A DNA stretch of 64,000 bases from Nocardia vulneris (GCF_001613425.1 NZ_BDCI01000004.1:1-64000); one strand, 5' to 3'; shown: positions 26,846 to 35,903, numbered from the stretch's first letter. The notes: generated from the letters alone by a model not told the origin. Translations and numbers: made by a program.

Positions 26846-28906
26846 ATGCAACGGCCGATCTCGGTACAGAACACCCAGTGGTCGACCATCGCGGAATCCA
26901 GTATCGGCCAGGCCATGGCGGTGCTCGGCGGGTGCAGCACCGTCGGCCTGATCGCGGAGCTGCTCGCCGTGGACGAGACGGCGGTCCGCACCGTGGTGCG
27001 CAGGCTGGCCGCGCGGTCCTCGGCCCGGGTGGTGATCGACGATCTGGACGCCGTGGAGCGGCGCCCCCGCGAAATCCCCGCGCCCGCCCATCCGGAACTA
27101 CGCTGTCGGGCGGCGGAACTGTTGCACAGCAAGGGCTTCCCGGCGGCGACGGTGGCCGACCAGCTGGTCGAGGCCGGTGTCGCCGACTATCCGTGGGCGG
27201 CCCGGGTGCTGCTCGCCGCCGCCGACGAGGCCCTGGCCAACGATCAGATCGACCGAGCGGCCGACCGGTTGGAACTGGCCTATCGCGCTACCCGGGAGCC
27301 GAGCGCCCGCGGCGCGCTCGCGGTCCGGCTGGTCTGCGTCGACTGGCGCGGCAGCCCTTCGAGCCGGACCCGGAATTTCAGCCGGATGCGAGCGGCGCTG
27401 CGCGGCGGCCGGGTGCCCGCCGCACAGTTGCCCGCCGCCGTCATGTTCCTGCTCTGGCACGGCCAGACCCAGCGCGCGGATCAAGCGCTGGGACAGCTGA
27501 GTTCGTGCCCGCGCGACGAACCCGCGCCGCAGGCCGAGTTCCTGCGCGCCTGGCTGCGCTTCACCCACCCGCCCTACGTGCCGCGGCACCAGGGTCTGTT
27601 CACCGACGGACGCCTGCCCGCCGACGACCGATTACCCGAACCCGCACCCGGTGCCGTCGAGCCACGAAGACCGACGCAGCCGGACCAGCGGCCACCGCAC
27701 CTGCTCGGCGCCGAGCTGCTCACCCGGCTGTGCACCACCCATCCGCTCGACGACACCACCACACTGGCCCAGCGCCTGCTCACCTGTCATCGACTCGCCT
27801 CCACCACCGTGGAAACCCTTGCCGCGGCCGTACATTGCCTGATCTACACCGATCGGCTCGATACCGCCGCCGCGTGGTGCGATTCACTGCTCGCCGAGGC
27901 CGAGGCGCGCAAAGCCCCTACCTGGCAGGCGATCTTCGCCGGACTGCGCGCGGAAACCATGCTGCGCAAAGGCAATCCGCGTGCCGCGGCCAACGAGGCC
28001 GCGCTCGCGCTGAATCATGTTCCGGCCGAACATCTCGGTGTGTGGGTCGGGATCCCGATCGCGGTGCGGGTGCGCGCCTTGACGTCCGCGGGCCGATTGG
28101 CCGAAGCCGAGGCACAGTTGCGCAGGCCGGTGCCGCGCGCGCTGTTCGAGTCCCGCTTCGGACTGCTGTACCTGCACGCGCACGGCCACTTCCAGCTCGC
28201 CACCGGCCAGCCGCGCGAAGCGTTGCGCACCTTCCGGCGCTGCGGTGAGCTGATGCGCCGCTGGCGGATGGACTTCCCGTGGTTGGTGCCGTGGCGCAAC
28301 GACATCGCCGTCGCGCATCTGGCGCTCGGCGAAGGTCGACATGCCCGCGCCTTCGCCACCCGCCACCTCGACCTGCTCGGCGGTGCGCCGGCCCACCGCA
28401 CCGGCGGCGTCTCGCTGCGTCTGCTCGCCGCGACGGCCGACCGCTATCAGCGGGTCCGGTTGCTGCGCGAGGCGACCGCGATCGCGCGGTCCGCCGGCTG
28501 CGATCTCGAACTCGCCACGGTCCTCGGCGATCTCGGCGCCGCGCACCGGGCCGTCGGCGATCACGAGAAGGCGCGCATGCTCGTTCGCGAGGCGGTGCGC
28601 CTCGCCGAAGCCTGCGGCGCCGACCCGCTGCTGCGCGAGCTGCTCGGCGAACGCCAGCCCGCGCCCACGGTCTCCCCGCTCACCGCGACACCCACCGGCG
28701 TGGCCGCCCTCAGTCCCGCCGAACGCCGCGTCGCCGAACTCGCCGCACACGGCAAACGCAACCGCGAGATCGCCGCCGCCCTGGCCATCACCACCAGCAC
28801 CGTCGAACAACACCTCACCCGCGTCTACCGCAAACTGGAGATCACCCGCCGCACCGAACTCACCTTCACTCTGAACGCTCCGAACACGGTATCGGCGCCC
28901 GCCTGA
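26846..28906 (+). CDS. LuxR-family regulator with TPR-like middle, no NTPase
   Basis: This 686-residue protein ends in a LuxR/GerE helix-turn-helix (LSPAERRVAELAAHGKRNREIAAALAITTSTVEQHL then TRVYRKLEIT). The middle is a long alpha-helical repeat region as in LAL/MalT regulators (AADRLELAYRATREPSARGALAVRLV and similar). The N-terminus lacks the usual AAA+/STAND P-loop and instead starts with a short region predicted to be a small helical domain followed by ELLAVDETAVRTVVRRL. LAL proteins often control secondary-metabolite genes. Its position just after the KAS III pair suggests that it regulates them. Confidence 0.82.
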   Translation: MQRPISVQNTQWSTIAESSIGQAMAVLGGCSTVGLIAELLAVDETAVRTVVRRLAARSSARVVIDDLDAVERRPREIPAPAHPELRCRAAELLHSKGFPAATVADQLVEAGVADYPWAARVLLAAADEALANDQIDRAADRLELAYRATREPSARGALAVRLVCVDWRGSPSSRTRNFSRMRAALRGGRVPAAQLPAAVMFLLWHGQTQRADQALGQLSSCPRDEPAPQAEFLRAWLRFTHPPYVPRHQGLFTDGRLPADDRLPEPAPGAVEPRRPTQPDQRPPHLLGAELLTRLCTTHPLDDTTTLAQRLLTCHRLASTTVETLAAAVHCLIYTDRLDTAAAWCDSLLAEAEARKAPTWQAIFAGLRAETMLRKGNPRAAANEAALALNHVPAEHLGVWVGIPIAVRVRALTSAGRLAEAEAQLRRPVPRALFESRFGLLYLHAHGHFQLATGQPREALRTFRRCGELMRRWRMDFPWLVPWRNDIAVAHLALGEGRHARAFATRHLDLLGGAPAHRTGGVSLRLLAATADRYQRVRLLREATAIARSAGCDLELATVLGDLGAAHRAVGDHEKARMLVREAVRLAEACGADPLLRELLGERQPAPTVSPLTATPTGVAALSPAERRVAELAAHGKRNREIAAALAITTSTVEQHLTRVYRKLEITRRTELTFTLNAPNTVSAPA

Positions 28907-28933
28907 CGAGGCCCGGCCCAGCGCAAGCGCGGT

Positions 28934-30997
28934 TCAGTGCTGCCGGGCATCGAGCCAGGCGGGCACGTGCTCTGCGCTGCGTGGAAACATGTGCAATTCC
29001 TGCTGGAACGCGCGTGCGTCGGGTCGATGGTCCCAGTCCGGCTCGTGGTCCCAGTCGTATTCCGCGTTGTACTTCCCGTTCACCACGAGGTGGAACCGGA
29101 CGGAGGTCCACGTGCCCTGCCACGGCGTGTACATGTCGCGGCGCAGCTCGCTGAAGAAGGTCACCGACTGCGGGGCCTCCCACTCGATCGACTGACCGAG
29201 CACGGTGAGAACCTGCGCCCGCGTCTCTACGTACTCGCCGACCGACCGGAAGTCGATGAACAGCTGCTGCCAGTCGCTCGGCAACCGGTGCAGCAGATGA
29301 TCACGGTAACTGTCGAGCACCATCGCGACGAGCTGCATATTCAGCGGTATGAGCTCGGTGATGTCGGTGTCGGTATTCTTGTACCGCCCTTGCCATTTCG
29401 GCAGCCGATCCAGCAGCCATTCCGGCGTGTACTCGAGTTCGCGCGGAAACCGCTCGAGTTCTTCGATATACGTCGCCGCATCGACGGCTGACGGCCAGTC
29501 CGGCTCGTAATCGGTGTTGTACGAACGGAAGAACGAGCCGGACGAGTCGATGAGGAACCTTGCCGACAACCATGCGCCGCGTTCGGGATCGCGCTCGTAG
29601 TGTGCAACCTTGATGGCGTCCAGCAGCGGCGCCAGCTCGGTCGGCGCCGCAAGCGCGGTCGCCCCACCGTTGTCCGGCAGCACCGTCAGCGACAGATCGT
29701 GGATTTGCCCGCTCGAACGCGCGATCAGATCTATCCGGCGCCAGCCTGTTTCGCCGACCAGGTCGACCAGTCGGTTGCCGAGCTGCTGGGTGAGATCTTC
29801 GAGATCACGTCGCGCGTCCCCGGCAGGTGCCGCTCCGCCCGTCGATCGAGTGAGATGGGCCAGCCAGCCGCGCACCTGGTCGGTGAGGTCGTGCTCGACG
29901 CCGTAGACACGTTCGGAGTCCGCCAGCACACGCGTATAGGTGGCGATGGCATCGTCCATCCGTCCGGCGTCCTCGTACACGCGTGCCAGGCTGTTACGCA
30001 TGGCTACCGGATCGGAATGGTCCGGGCCGACGATCCGGCTGTATTCCTCGATCGCCTTGGTGTGCAACGCGATCGACTCGTCGAAACGTCCGTTCGCGGC
30101 GTAGGCGCGAGCCAGCGTGTAGCGAACCAGGATCGTCTGCGCCTGCGCAGCACCGAACACGCGCTCGTACTCGGTCAGCGCTGTCTCGTACGCGGTGACC
30201 GCCTCCTCGATTCGCCCGGCCGAGGCGTATGAGCGCGCGATGCTCACATGCGTTCCGAGAGTGTCGGGGTGGTCCGCCCCCAGCTCTCGACGGCGCATCT
30301 GCAGGTTGGTCTCGCGCAACTCGATAGCGCGGCCGAAGCGATCGGCGGACTCGTACGCGTCGGCGAGAAAGTCGCGGTAGCCGACCGGATTGTCATGAGC
30401 CGGACCGAAGAACTGTTCACGCGCGGTGAGCACAGCAGCGTCCAAGGGAATGGCGTCATCGACCCGACCCACTTCCCGATAGCAGTTCGCGAGGCAGGTT
30501 CGGGTCGTGATGGTGAGGGTGTCCCCGGCGTCGAGCACCCGTTCGCGAGCGGCGAGCGTCGCCTCGAAATGCGTAATGGCACTGTCGATGTCACCGATGG
30601 AGTGATAGGTCTGGGCCAGTTCGTGCCGGATCGTCAGGGTTTCCGGATTGTCGGCGCCCTGCGTCTGCTCAGCCCCCGCCAGCAACACCTCGTACAGCAT
30701 CGCGGTGGTGCGATCAGCCGCCGGATTGCTCAGCGCGGTGTCGACGAATTGCTGTGCCGCATAGAGAAACTCGGTATCAGAGTCGGCCTGTTGGGCGGCG
30801 AAGGCAGCGGTCAGCGTCGCGCGTGCCGTGGCCGAATCCGGTTCGGCTGCAATGTCTCGCAGATCGACTCCGGGGTAACGCCGGCCGATGAGGTCCCGCA
30901 GTTGACCGTATGCGTCGAGCACCGCCGTGGTAGTGGTGCCTGGTTGTCCGGCAGCCCCGGCTGCCACGGCGGTCGTAATGATGTCGATGGGATGCAC
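28934..30997 (-). CDS. TPR protein with C-terminal YezG-like repeats (possible conflict/immunity factor)
   Basis: From GTG at 30997 the protein has 687 residues. Residues about 1-100 resemble the short helical effector-associated domain seen at the start of many actinobacterial conflict proteins. Residues about 110-380 carry tandem NPHP-type TPRs (for example LGADHPDTLGTHVSIARSYASAGRIEEAVTAYE). The C-terminal 250 residues have two related blocks, YNTDYEPDWPS...FPRELEYTPEWL and EYDWDHEPDWDH...FPRSAEHVPAWL, like the YezG/DUF600 immunity family. Function is unknown. The long frame upstream of 30997 is arginine-rich and not protein-like. Confidence 0.72.
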   Translation of the reverse strand: MHPIDIITTAVAAGAAGQPGTTTTAVLDAYGQLRDLIGRRYPGVDLRDIAAEPDSATARATLTAAFAAQQADSDTEFLYAAQQFVDTALSNPAADRTTAMLYEVLLAGAEQTQGADNPETLTIRHELAQTYHSIGDIDSAITHFEATLAARERVLDAGDTLTITTRTCLANCYREVGRVDDAIPLDAAVLTAREQFFGPAHDNPVGYRDFLADAYESADRFGRAIELRETNLQMRRRELGADHPDTLGTHVSIARSYASAGRIEEAVTAYETALTEYERVFGAAQAQTILVRYTLARAYAANGRFDESIALHTKAIEEYSRIVGPDHSDPVAMRNSLARVYEDAGRMDDAIATYTRVLADSERVYGVEHDLTDQVRGWLAHLTRSTGGAAPAGDARRDLEDLTQQLGNRLVDLVGETGWRRIDLIARSSGQIHDLSLTVLPDNGGATALAAPTELAPLLDAIKVAHYERDPERGAWLSARFLIDSSGSFFRSYNTDYEPDWPSAVDAATYIEELERFPRELEYTPEWLLDRLPKWQGRYKNTDTDITELIPLNMQLVAMVLDSYRDHLLHRLPSDWQQLFIDFRSVGEYVETRAQVLTVLGQSIEWEAPQSVTFFSELRRDMYTPWQGTWTSVRFHLVVNGKYNAEYDWDHEPDWDHRPDARAFQQELHMFPRSAEHVPAWLDARQH

Positions 30998-31246
30998 GTT
31001 TCGGGTTCGAACCTTTCCAGCGATAGCGGTCGGACGCCGCCTCGCTTGCCGATGGCGCGGAACAGATCTCGAAATCGTGCGCGTCGCGGCCAGCGGCCTC
31101 CCCTGCGCGCCGACTCTAGGTGCGCAAGGGATCGTCCGCAAGACGGCAGCAACCGCAGGGCAGTTTCCTGAGATCACCCACCGCACCGACCTCATCTTCC
31201 CCGCAACCCCAACACCAGTGCTGCTCGATAACAGACTGACGCCTGA

Positions 31247-32491
31247 TCAGGCGGTCACCGGCACGTTGGTCAGCACCGCCCCGAGCCGTTCGGCGAAGGC
31301 GTCCGCGCCGGCGAAGCCGACGAGGTCGATGGTGAGTTGGTCGCGGAAACTGGTGATGATGCAGGAGCGCGGCGGCGACGGCAGGGCGACCGCTGGTCCG
31401 GACAGTGTCGTCTCCAGGTGCACACCTGGCTCGAAGTCCTCGATGACGACTCCCGCAGGCGTTGCCAGGGCGGGGATCTTGCCCCAGTTCGTCGAGAGCA
31501 CCGAACCCGGATACGCCTGGATGAGGGGCACCATCACGTCGAGCTGCTCCGGCGGGGCCAGCATGGATCGCTGGATCCGGCCTGCGGCGAGGTCGCGCGC
31601 GAGCTGATCGTTCACCGCGCAGGCGAGCGTCACGAGGTCTGCCGGGGCGTCCTGCCGGGGGATGAACAGCGCCGAGCCGAGGACGTTGGTGCCGTCCGTG
31701 TACCCCACCGAGGGAGTGATCCGAGTACGCAGATTCACCAGGTAGGTGTAGAGCACATCGCTGAGGCCGATCCCGAGGGTGTCGGCCGTGGCGATCAGCA
31801 ACGCCGCCGAGACCAGCCCGTTGATCGTGGTCTTGGCCCGGTGCCCCAGTGCGACAAGAACTTTCGTCTGCTCAACGGTCAGCCGGACCCGCGGACCGCG
31901 TACCGTCGGCACCGAAACGTCTGCCGGATCGGCCGTGCGTCCCGGACATAGCGGCACGTCCGGTATCTCGTCGGGGTCGAAGCCGAAACCTCGTTCGGCC
32001 AGCAGCTGTTCCGGCGATCGCGGGTAGGGGTGGCTGGCCGGCGGTGCGTGGCGTCCCTCTTTCACCGCAGTGTAGAAGCTCCACAGATCGGAAAGCAGCT
32101 GCATCGAGTGATGGCCGTCGGCGACCGAGTGGTGGGTCAGCAGATTGACCTGTGCCGTATCGACGTCGGTCTCGACCACCTGGACAGCGGCGACCCGGCC
32201 CGCGAGAACGAGTGCGGACTCCACACTGTCGCTGTCCCGCCAATCGACCACAGGCGGCAGACCGTGAGCCGCCTCGAAATACGGCTGCCCGGCCGTCGCG
32301 TCTTGGGCGATCCGGCAGGACAGGATCGGATACTCGTGCTGTAAGAGCTCGAAGGCTTCCAACAGCGACCACGGGTCGAGCGGTCCGCGGACCCGGCTGA
32401 CATAGCCCGTGTAGAGACCCATTCTGGCGAATCGTTCTTCGGTGGGATCGAGCTGACGGACCTGTATGCCCGATGCGGAATGCCTATTCAT
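31247..32491 (-). CDS. PapA-type (condensation-fold) acyltransferase
   Basis: This 414-residue protein of the PapA/condensation superfamily has the catalytic HHxxxDG motif as HHSVADG at residues 120-126. The C-terminal half (YTYLVNLRTRITPSVGYTDGTNVLGSALFIP) resembles the latch and DFGWG-like region of PapA5-type enzymes, which esterify long-chain alcohols or sugars with acyl groups. ATG at 32491 has AGGAGAAGG immediately upstream. It is divergent from a TetR gene with a palindromic operator in between, so expression is probably repressed until a ligand is present. Confidence 0.82.
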   Translation of the reverse strand: MNRHSASGIQVRQLDPTEERFARMGLYTGYVSRVRGPLDPWSLLEAFELLQHEYPILSCRIAQDATAGQPYFEAAHGLPPVVDWRDSDSVESALVLAGRVAAVQVVETDVDTAQVNLLTHHSVADGHHSMQLLSDLWSFYTAVKEGRHAPPASHPYPRSPEQLLAERGFGFDPDEIPDVPLCPGRTADPADVSVPTVRGPRVRLTVEQTKVLVALGHRAKTTINGLVSAALLIATADTLGIGLSDVLYTYLVNLRTRITPSVGYTDGTNVLGSALFIPRQDAPADLVTLACAVNDQLARDLAAGRIQRSMLAPPEQLDVMVPLIQAYPGSVLSTNWGKIPALATPAGVVIEDFEPGVHLETTLSGPAVALPSPPRSCIITSFRDQLTIDLVGFAGADAFAERLGAVLTNVPVTA

Positions 32492-32583
32492 GCCTTCTCC
32501 TGGCTCTTGTCGCCCGCAACGCGCGGGCGGTTCAGACCTGTGAACTGGCAAAACAATCCATCTATTCGACCCAGAATACTCGT

Positions 32584-32600
32584 TTGGCAGAATCTGCCAA
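32584..32600. promoter_or_regulatory. Palindromic operator between papA-like and tetR genes
   Basis: TTGGCAGAATCTGCCAA has perfect 7-bp arms around AAT. It sits in the 145-bp divergent promoter region, 37 bp upstream of the TetR start, and is a likely TetR binding site controlling both genes. Confidence 0.7.
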
Positions 32601-32636
32601 GAGGGCATTTTATGTCATCTAGGTAAGCTCTGTCAC

Positions 32637-33308
32637 ATGCTTTACCATCGAGTGATGCAGAGCACCGTCGATGGCGACCCCGAAGACGGCCCGCCAGACC
32701 TGCGGGCCCGCCGCCGAGCCCAGACGCAAGCCGAAATACATTCCGCCATACTGGAACTGGCCATCGAACACGGCTACGACCGGGTGACCGTGGATGACAT
32801 CGCGGCCCGCGCGGGGGTGTCGCCGCGGACGTTCTTCCGCTATTTCCCGACCAAGGACAGCGCGATCGCGCACGACCGGTGGGGTTTCGGTCGCGCGATT
32901 CGGCGGATGGCCACGACCGTGTCCGGCCGCACGTTGCGCCTGGCCGATATCGAGAGCGTCTACCTCGGCCTCATCCGAGATCTCATAGACGACCAGCAAG
33001 CCACCGACGCTCTCGCGCGCACCCACCGCGTGACCGCCGACTCTGCACAGCTGGCCGCGGCGACCTTCGCGGCGTTCGACACGGAAAACAAGGCTGCCCT
33101 CGAATTACTGGCCGGACAGGCCGATTTCGCCACCCGCTCCCGCGTCCGCCTACTCCTTCTCGTGGCGCAAGGAATCATGACCGCGGCACTGGCCGAATGG
33201 ACCGACCGCCACGAAGCAGACAAGGCCACGCACGCCAGCGCGACCGACCTGCTCGACATCTTCACCCGTCTTGCGGCCGAACTCCGCACCCCCGACGCAC
33301 TCTCGTAG
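32637..33308 (+). CDS. TetR-family regulator of the PapA-like gene
   Basis: This 223-residue protein has a clear N-terminal HTH (TQAEIHSAILELAIEHGYDRVTVDDIAARAGVSPRTFFRYFPTKDS) and a variable ligand domain. The group with SPRTFFRYF is common in actinobacteria. It is divergent from the acyltransferase at 31247-32491. Starts at 32637 and 32655 (MQSTVDG) are both possible. Confidence 0.88.
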   Translation: MLYHRVMQSTVDGDPEDGPPDLRARRRAQTQAEIHSAILELAIEHGYDRVTVDDIAARAGVSPRTFFRYFPTKDSAIAHDRWGFGRAIRRMATTVSGRTLRLADIESVYLGLIRDLIDDQQATDALARTHRVTADSAQLAAATFAAFDTENKAALELLAGQADFATRSRVRLLLLVAQGIMTAALAEWTDRHEADKATHASATDLLDIFTRLAAELRTPDALS

Positions 33309-33394
33309 CCGCACCGACCGGGATCGCCGGCTACGAACCCGCCCCGCCGACCAACGTCGACTCCGCGGACAGGTCGGGCACTGAGGTCACCGGT

Positions 33395-33742
33395 TCACAG
33401 GTCCGGCGGCGCTTCGGCGAGCGAGAGGCTGTTGCCGTCAGGATCCAGCACTTCGACATGGCGCACCCCGTTGCTGTAGGTCTCGACCGGTCCGTAGGCG
33501 ATGCCGTGTTCGGCAAAACGAGCCAGGAAGACATCGAGGTCCGCAACGCCCAGTGTGATCATCGATCCGCCCACCCGGGCGGCCCGAACCTCGCGATCAT
33601 CGATGACGATCCACGCGTTCGCACCGGCTTGCCACAGGCATTCCTCGCCGATGACCTCATCGGCCGGACGCCCGAAGAACACCTCGTACCAGCTCCGCGC
33701 CCGGGTCCGATCACGCACACACATGACGCTGTACAGGTCCAT
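33395..33742 (-). CDS. VOC-family (glyoxalase/bleomycin resistance-like) protein
   Basis: This 115-residue protein has the betaalphabetabetabeta VOC pattern: DLYSVMCVRDRTRARSWYEVFFGRPADEV at the start and YSNGVRHVEVLDPDGNSLSLAE at the end. The metal-binding residues of true glyoxalases are only partly recognisable, so an antibiotic-binding or dioxygenase-like role is also possible. ATG at 33742 follows GGGAG. It is the last chromosomal protein gene before the tRNA genes and the prophage. Confidence 0.82.
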   Translation of the reverse strand: MDLYSVMCVRDRTRARSWYEVFFGRPADEVIGEECLWQAGANAWIVIDDREVRAARVGGSMITLGVADLDVFLARFAEHGIAYGPVETYSNGVRHVEVLDPDGNSLSLAEAPPDL

Positions 33743-33910
33743 TTCCACCACTCCCGTCGTCCGCTACGAAAGATCGGACGACCCCTGCGGCAGAAAATCA
33801 TCGGAGAGCGAGGACCGTTCGCACCTACCGCGCACCGGACAGCGACGGTGGCATCGAACAGGTCGCCGTACCCGGCACAAGTCTCTGACCTGTGAAGACA
33901 GAGTTGAAAA

Positions 33911-33988
<78 letters not shown>

Positions 33989-34035
33989 TGTCCCTCGCGG
34001 CGGGTGATCGGCCGCCGCCGAGGCTGAATCCTGTG

Positions 34036-34086
34036 TGGAGCGGGTGACGGGAATCGAACCCGCACCATCAGCTTGGAAGGCTGAGG
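34036..34086 (-). other. attL: 3' half of tRNA-Gly (TCC), split by prophage integration
   Basis: From 34086 down to 34036 the minus strand reads as a tRNA-Gly from the anticodon arm (TCAGC, loop CTTCCAA, GCTGA) through the T-arm (GGGTTCGATTCCC) to CACCCGCTCCA. The matching 5' acceptor GCGGGTG and a normal D-arm are absent from the adjoining sequence, which leads directly to the integrase gene. This is what attL looks like when a phage uses the 3' end of a tRNA-Gly gene. The restored tRNA should be at the right end of the prophage. Confidence 0.82.
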
Positions 34087-34149
34087 CTTCGCCGTCATCC
34101 ACCCAGATGAACTATGCGTTCTCCCTGGTCAAAGCTCCCGATCCGTTGG

Positions 34150-34199
34150 TACAGATCTGTACAGATCTGTACCATTGGCTACAGTAATTGGCTACAGTA
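34150..34199. repeat. Short repeats between attL and int (possible integrase arm sites)
   Basis: TACAGATCTGTA occurs as two overlapping palindromes (34150-34171). It is followed by two exact tandem copies of ATTGGCTACAGTA (34174-34186, 34187-34199). Direct repeats beside the core are typical arm-type binding sites for tyrosine integrases, or they may be operators for int. Confidence 0.55.
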
Positions 34200-34282
34200 G
34201 GCATCCGCAAATCGGAGGGCGCTTCGTGCCCGACCGCGTCTGGATGTCATGCAGCCCAGGATAGTTCCTCGAGGGCCGATCC

Positions 34283-35605
34283 ATGACATCTCCCGCCCGG
34301 AAGAATTCCTTCCGCACACCCGGCAAGAAACGCAAGCGCCAGTACGGCGAGGGCTCTTTGTTCCAGCGCGCCGACGGCATGTGGGTCGGCACGGTATCGC
34401 TGCCCCCGCGCCCGGACGGCAAACGCAACCGGTCGATGCCGGTGTACTCGCGCGACAAGAACGAGTGCATGAAGAAGCTCGACAAGCTCAAGGAAGACAC
34501 CCGCAACGGCATCGCCCAGATACCCGCACAGAAGATCCGCGTCGACGACCGGATCCGGCGCTGGGCCGAGAAGAAGAAGACCCGCGGCTGGAGCCCCAAC
34601 CACTACAAGAACGTCCTGTCCACGATCAACCAGCAGATCACACCATCGATCGGCGGCGCCGACTTCAAAGCCCTCGGCACCGGTCACATCGACTACATGC
34701 TGAGCTGGATGGACGACCAGACCAAACCGGTCGAGGTCACCCACCCCGACGGCACCGTCACCACCGAGCAGATCCCGCGGTGGAAGTCCCGCACCAAGCA
34801 GATCGCCTACGACCGTGTTCGGGACTGGCTCGACGACGAACTCAAGGAGCGCCCCCGGTTGATCCGAGAGAACGTCGCCGCCCTCGTCGACCGGCCGATC
34901 GCGATCAGCGAGGAACGCGGCACGCACACACCGGCGCAAGCGCAGCGGGTGCTCGAGACCGCCCTGGGATGGGGCGACCCGCTGGTGACGTTGTGGGTGA
35001 CGCGGTATCTCACCGCGAAACGCCAGGGCGAGTTGCTCGGGTTGACCGAGGACCGGATCGACTTCGAGAACCTGACCATCGATATCGCCTGGCAGCTCCA
35101 GCAGCTGCCGCTGAAACCGGGCATGAAGAACAGCGACAGCCCGGACCGGTTCGACGCGCCGGACACCTACGAGGTGAAGCCGCTGTACAAGAACCTCGCC
35201 CTGGTGCGACCCAAGACCCGCAAGTCCCACATCGTGTCCATCCCGGTCGAGCTGGCGATCATGCTGATGATCTACCTGGAGAACCGCATCCCGAACCAGT
35301 TCGGGCTGGTGTGGGTGACCGAGCAGTTCCGGCCGATCCGCCGCGAGTACGAAAACGAGGCATGGGCCGATGCCCAAGCCCGCGCCGAGGTCCAGCACAT
35401 TCAAGGCCACGGCACGAGGCACACCGCGAACACGTTGATCCCGGTCGATGAGGCCCACCGCATGAAGTTCCTCGGCCAGTCCACCGCCGCGGCGAACCGG
35501 CTGTACCTGCACGAGGATCTGGAGAAGCTGCGGGCCGGCCAGAACGTGCTGGCGGGGATGCTGCTGCCGGAGAAACTGGTTCCGCCCGCGCAGCGAAGGC
35601 GGTAG
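34283..35605 (+). CDS. int: Phage tyrosine integrase
   Basis: This 440-residue tyrosine recombinase inserts and excises the phage genome at the adjacent tRNA-Gly. It has an N-terminal arm-binding domain (KRQYGEGSLFQRADGMWVGTV), an SAM-like core-binding domain (about 85-205) and a catalytic domain with Arg247 (TAKRQGELLGL), HGTR (His376, Arg379) and the nucleophile Tyr408 in NRLYLHED. It is the first gene inside the element and is transcribed away from attL. Confidence 0.95.
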   Translation: MTSPARKNSFRTPGKKRKRQYGEGSLFQRADGMWVGTVSLPPRPDGKRNRSMPVYSRDKNECMKKLDKLKEDTRNGIAQIPAQKIRVDDRIRRWAEKKKTRGWSPNHYKNVLSTINQQITPSIGGADFKALGTGHIDYMLSWMDDQTKPVEVTHPDGTVTTEQIPRWKSRTKQIAYDRVRDWLDDELKERPRLIRENVAALVDRPIAISEERGTHTPAQAQRVLETALGWGDPLVTLWVTRYLTAKRQGELLGLTEDRIDFENLTIDIAWQLQQLPLKPGMKNSDSPDRFDAPDTYEVKPLYKNLALVRPKTRKSHIVSIPVELAIMLMIYLENRIPNQFGLVWVTEQFRPIRREYENEAWADAQARAEVQHIQGHGTRHTANTLIPVDEAHRMKFLGQSTAAANRLYLHEDLEKLRAGQNVLAGMLLPEKLVPPAQRRR

Positions 35606-35615
35606 CCTGTCGAAC

Positions 35616-35903
35616 ATGAGTTCGATAGACGATGATTGGACTCCTCGCTGGCGGCTCGGTGACGGCCGGACCGACGTCAACCCAGCCCGCCTCTACGAGG
35701 TTGCCGGCCGATGGCAATGCCCCGCCCCGATCGAGTGCCGGTGCGGGCTCGAGCTGCGCGGCGCGCCGGTCACCGTCGCGCACCAAGCCTGCCTGGCCAC
35801 CGGTGGGCATCGCACCTACTACTGCCGCACCTGCGGGCACATCACCTACTACCCGCCCGAGACCGAGCAGTGCGTCCACAACCCGTTCGATGGCCGCCCA
35901 TGA
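35616..35903 (+). CDS. Small prophage protein with Cys-rich, zinc-ribbon-like pattern
   Basis: This 95-residue protein has cysteines arranged as CPAPIECRCGLEL and YYCRTCGHITYYPPETEQC, suggesting a zinc-binding fold. It begins 11 bp after int and its stop overlaps the next start (ATGA). Its function is not recognised. Confidence 0.65.
   Translation: MSSIDDDWTPRWRLGDGRTDVNPARLYEVAGRWQCPAPIECRCGLELRGAPVTVAHQACLATGGHRTYYCRTCGHITYYPPETEQCVHNPFDGRP

Noticed and set aside
34036..34130. Intact tRNA-Gly or tRNA with an intron
   Set aside because: No acceptor matching CACCCGC and no normal D-arm is found upstream of the anticodon arm, and the flank leads straight into phage sequence, so it is read as a split gene at attL.
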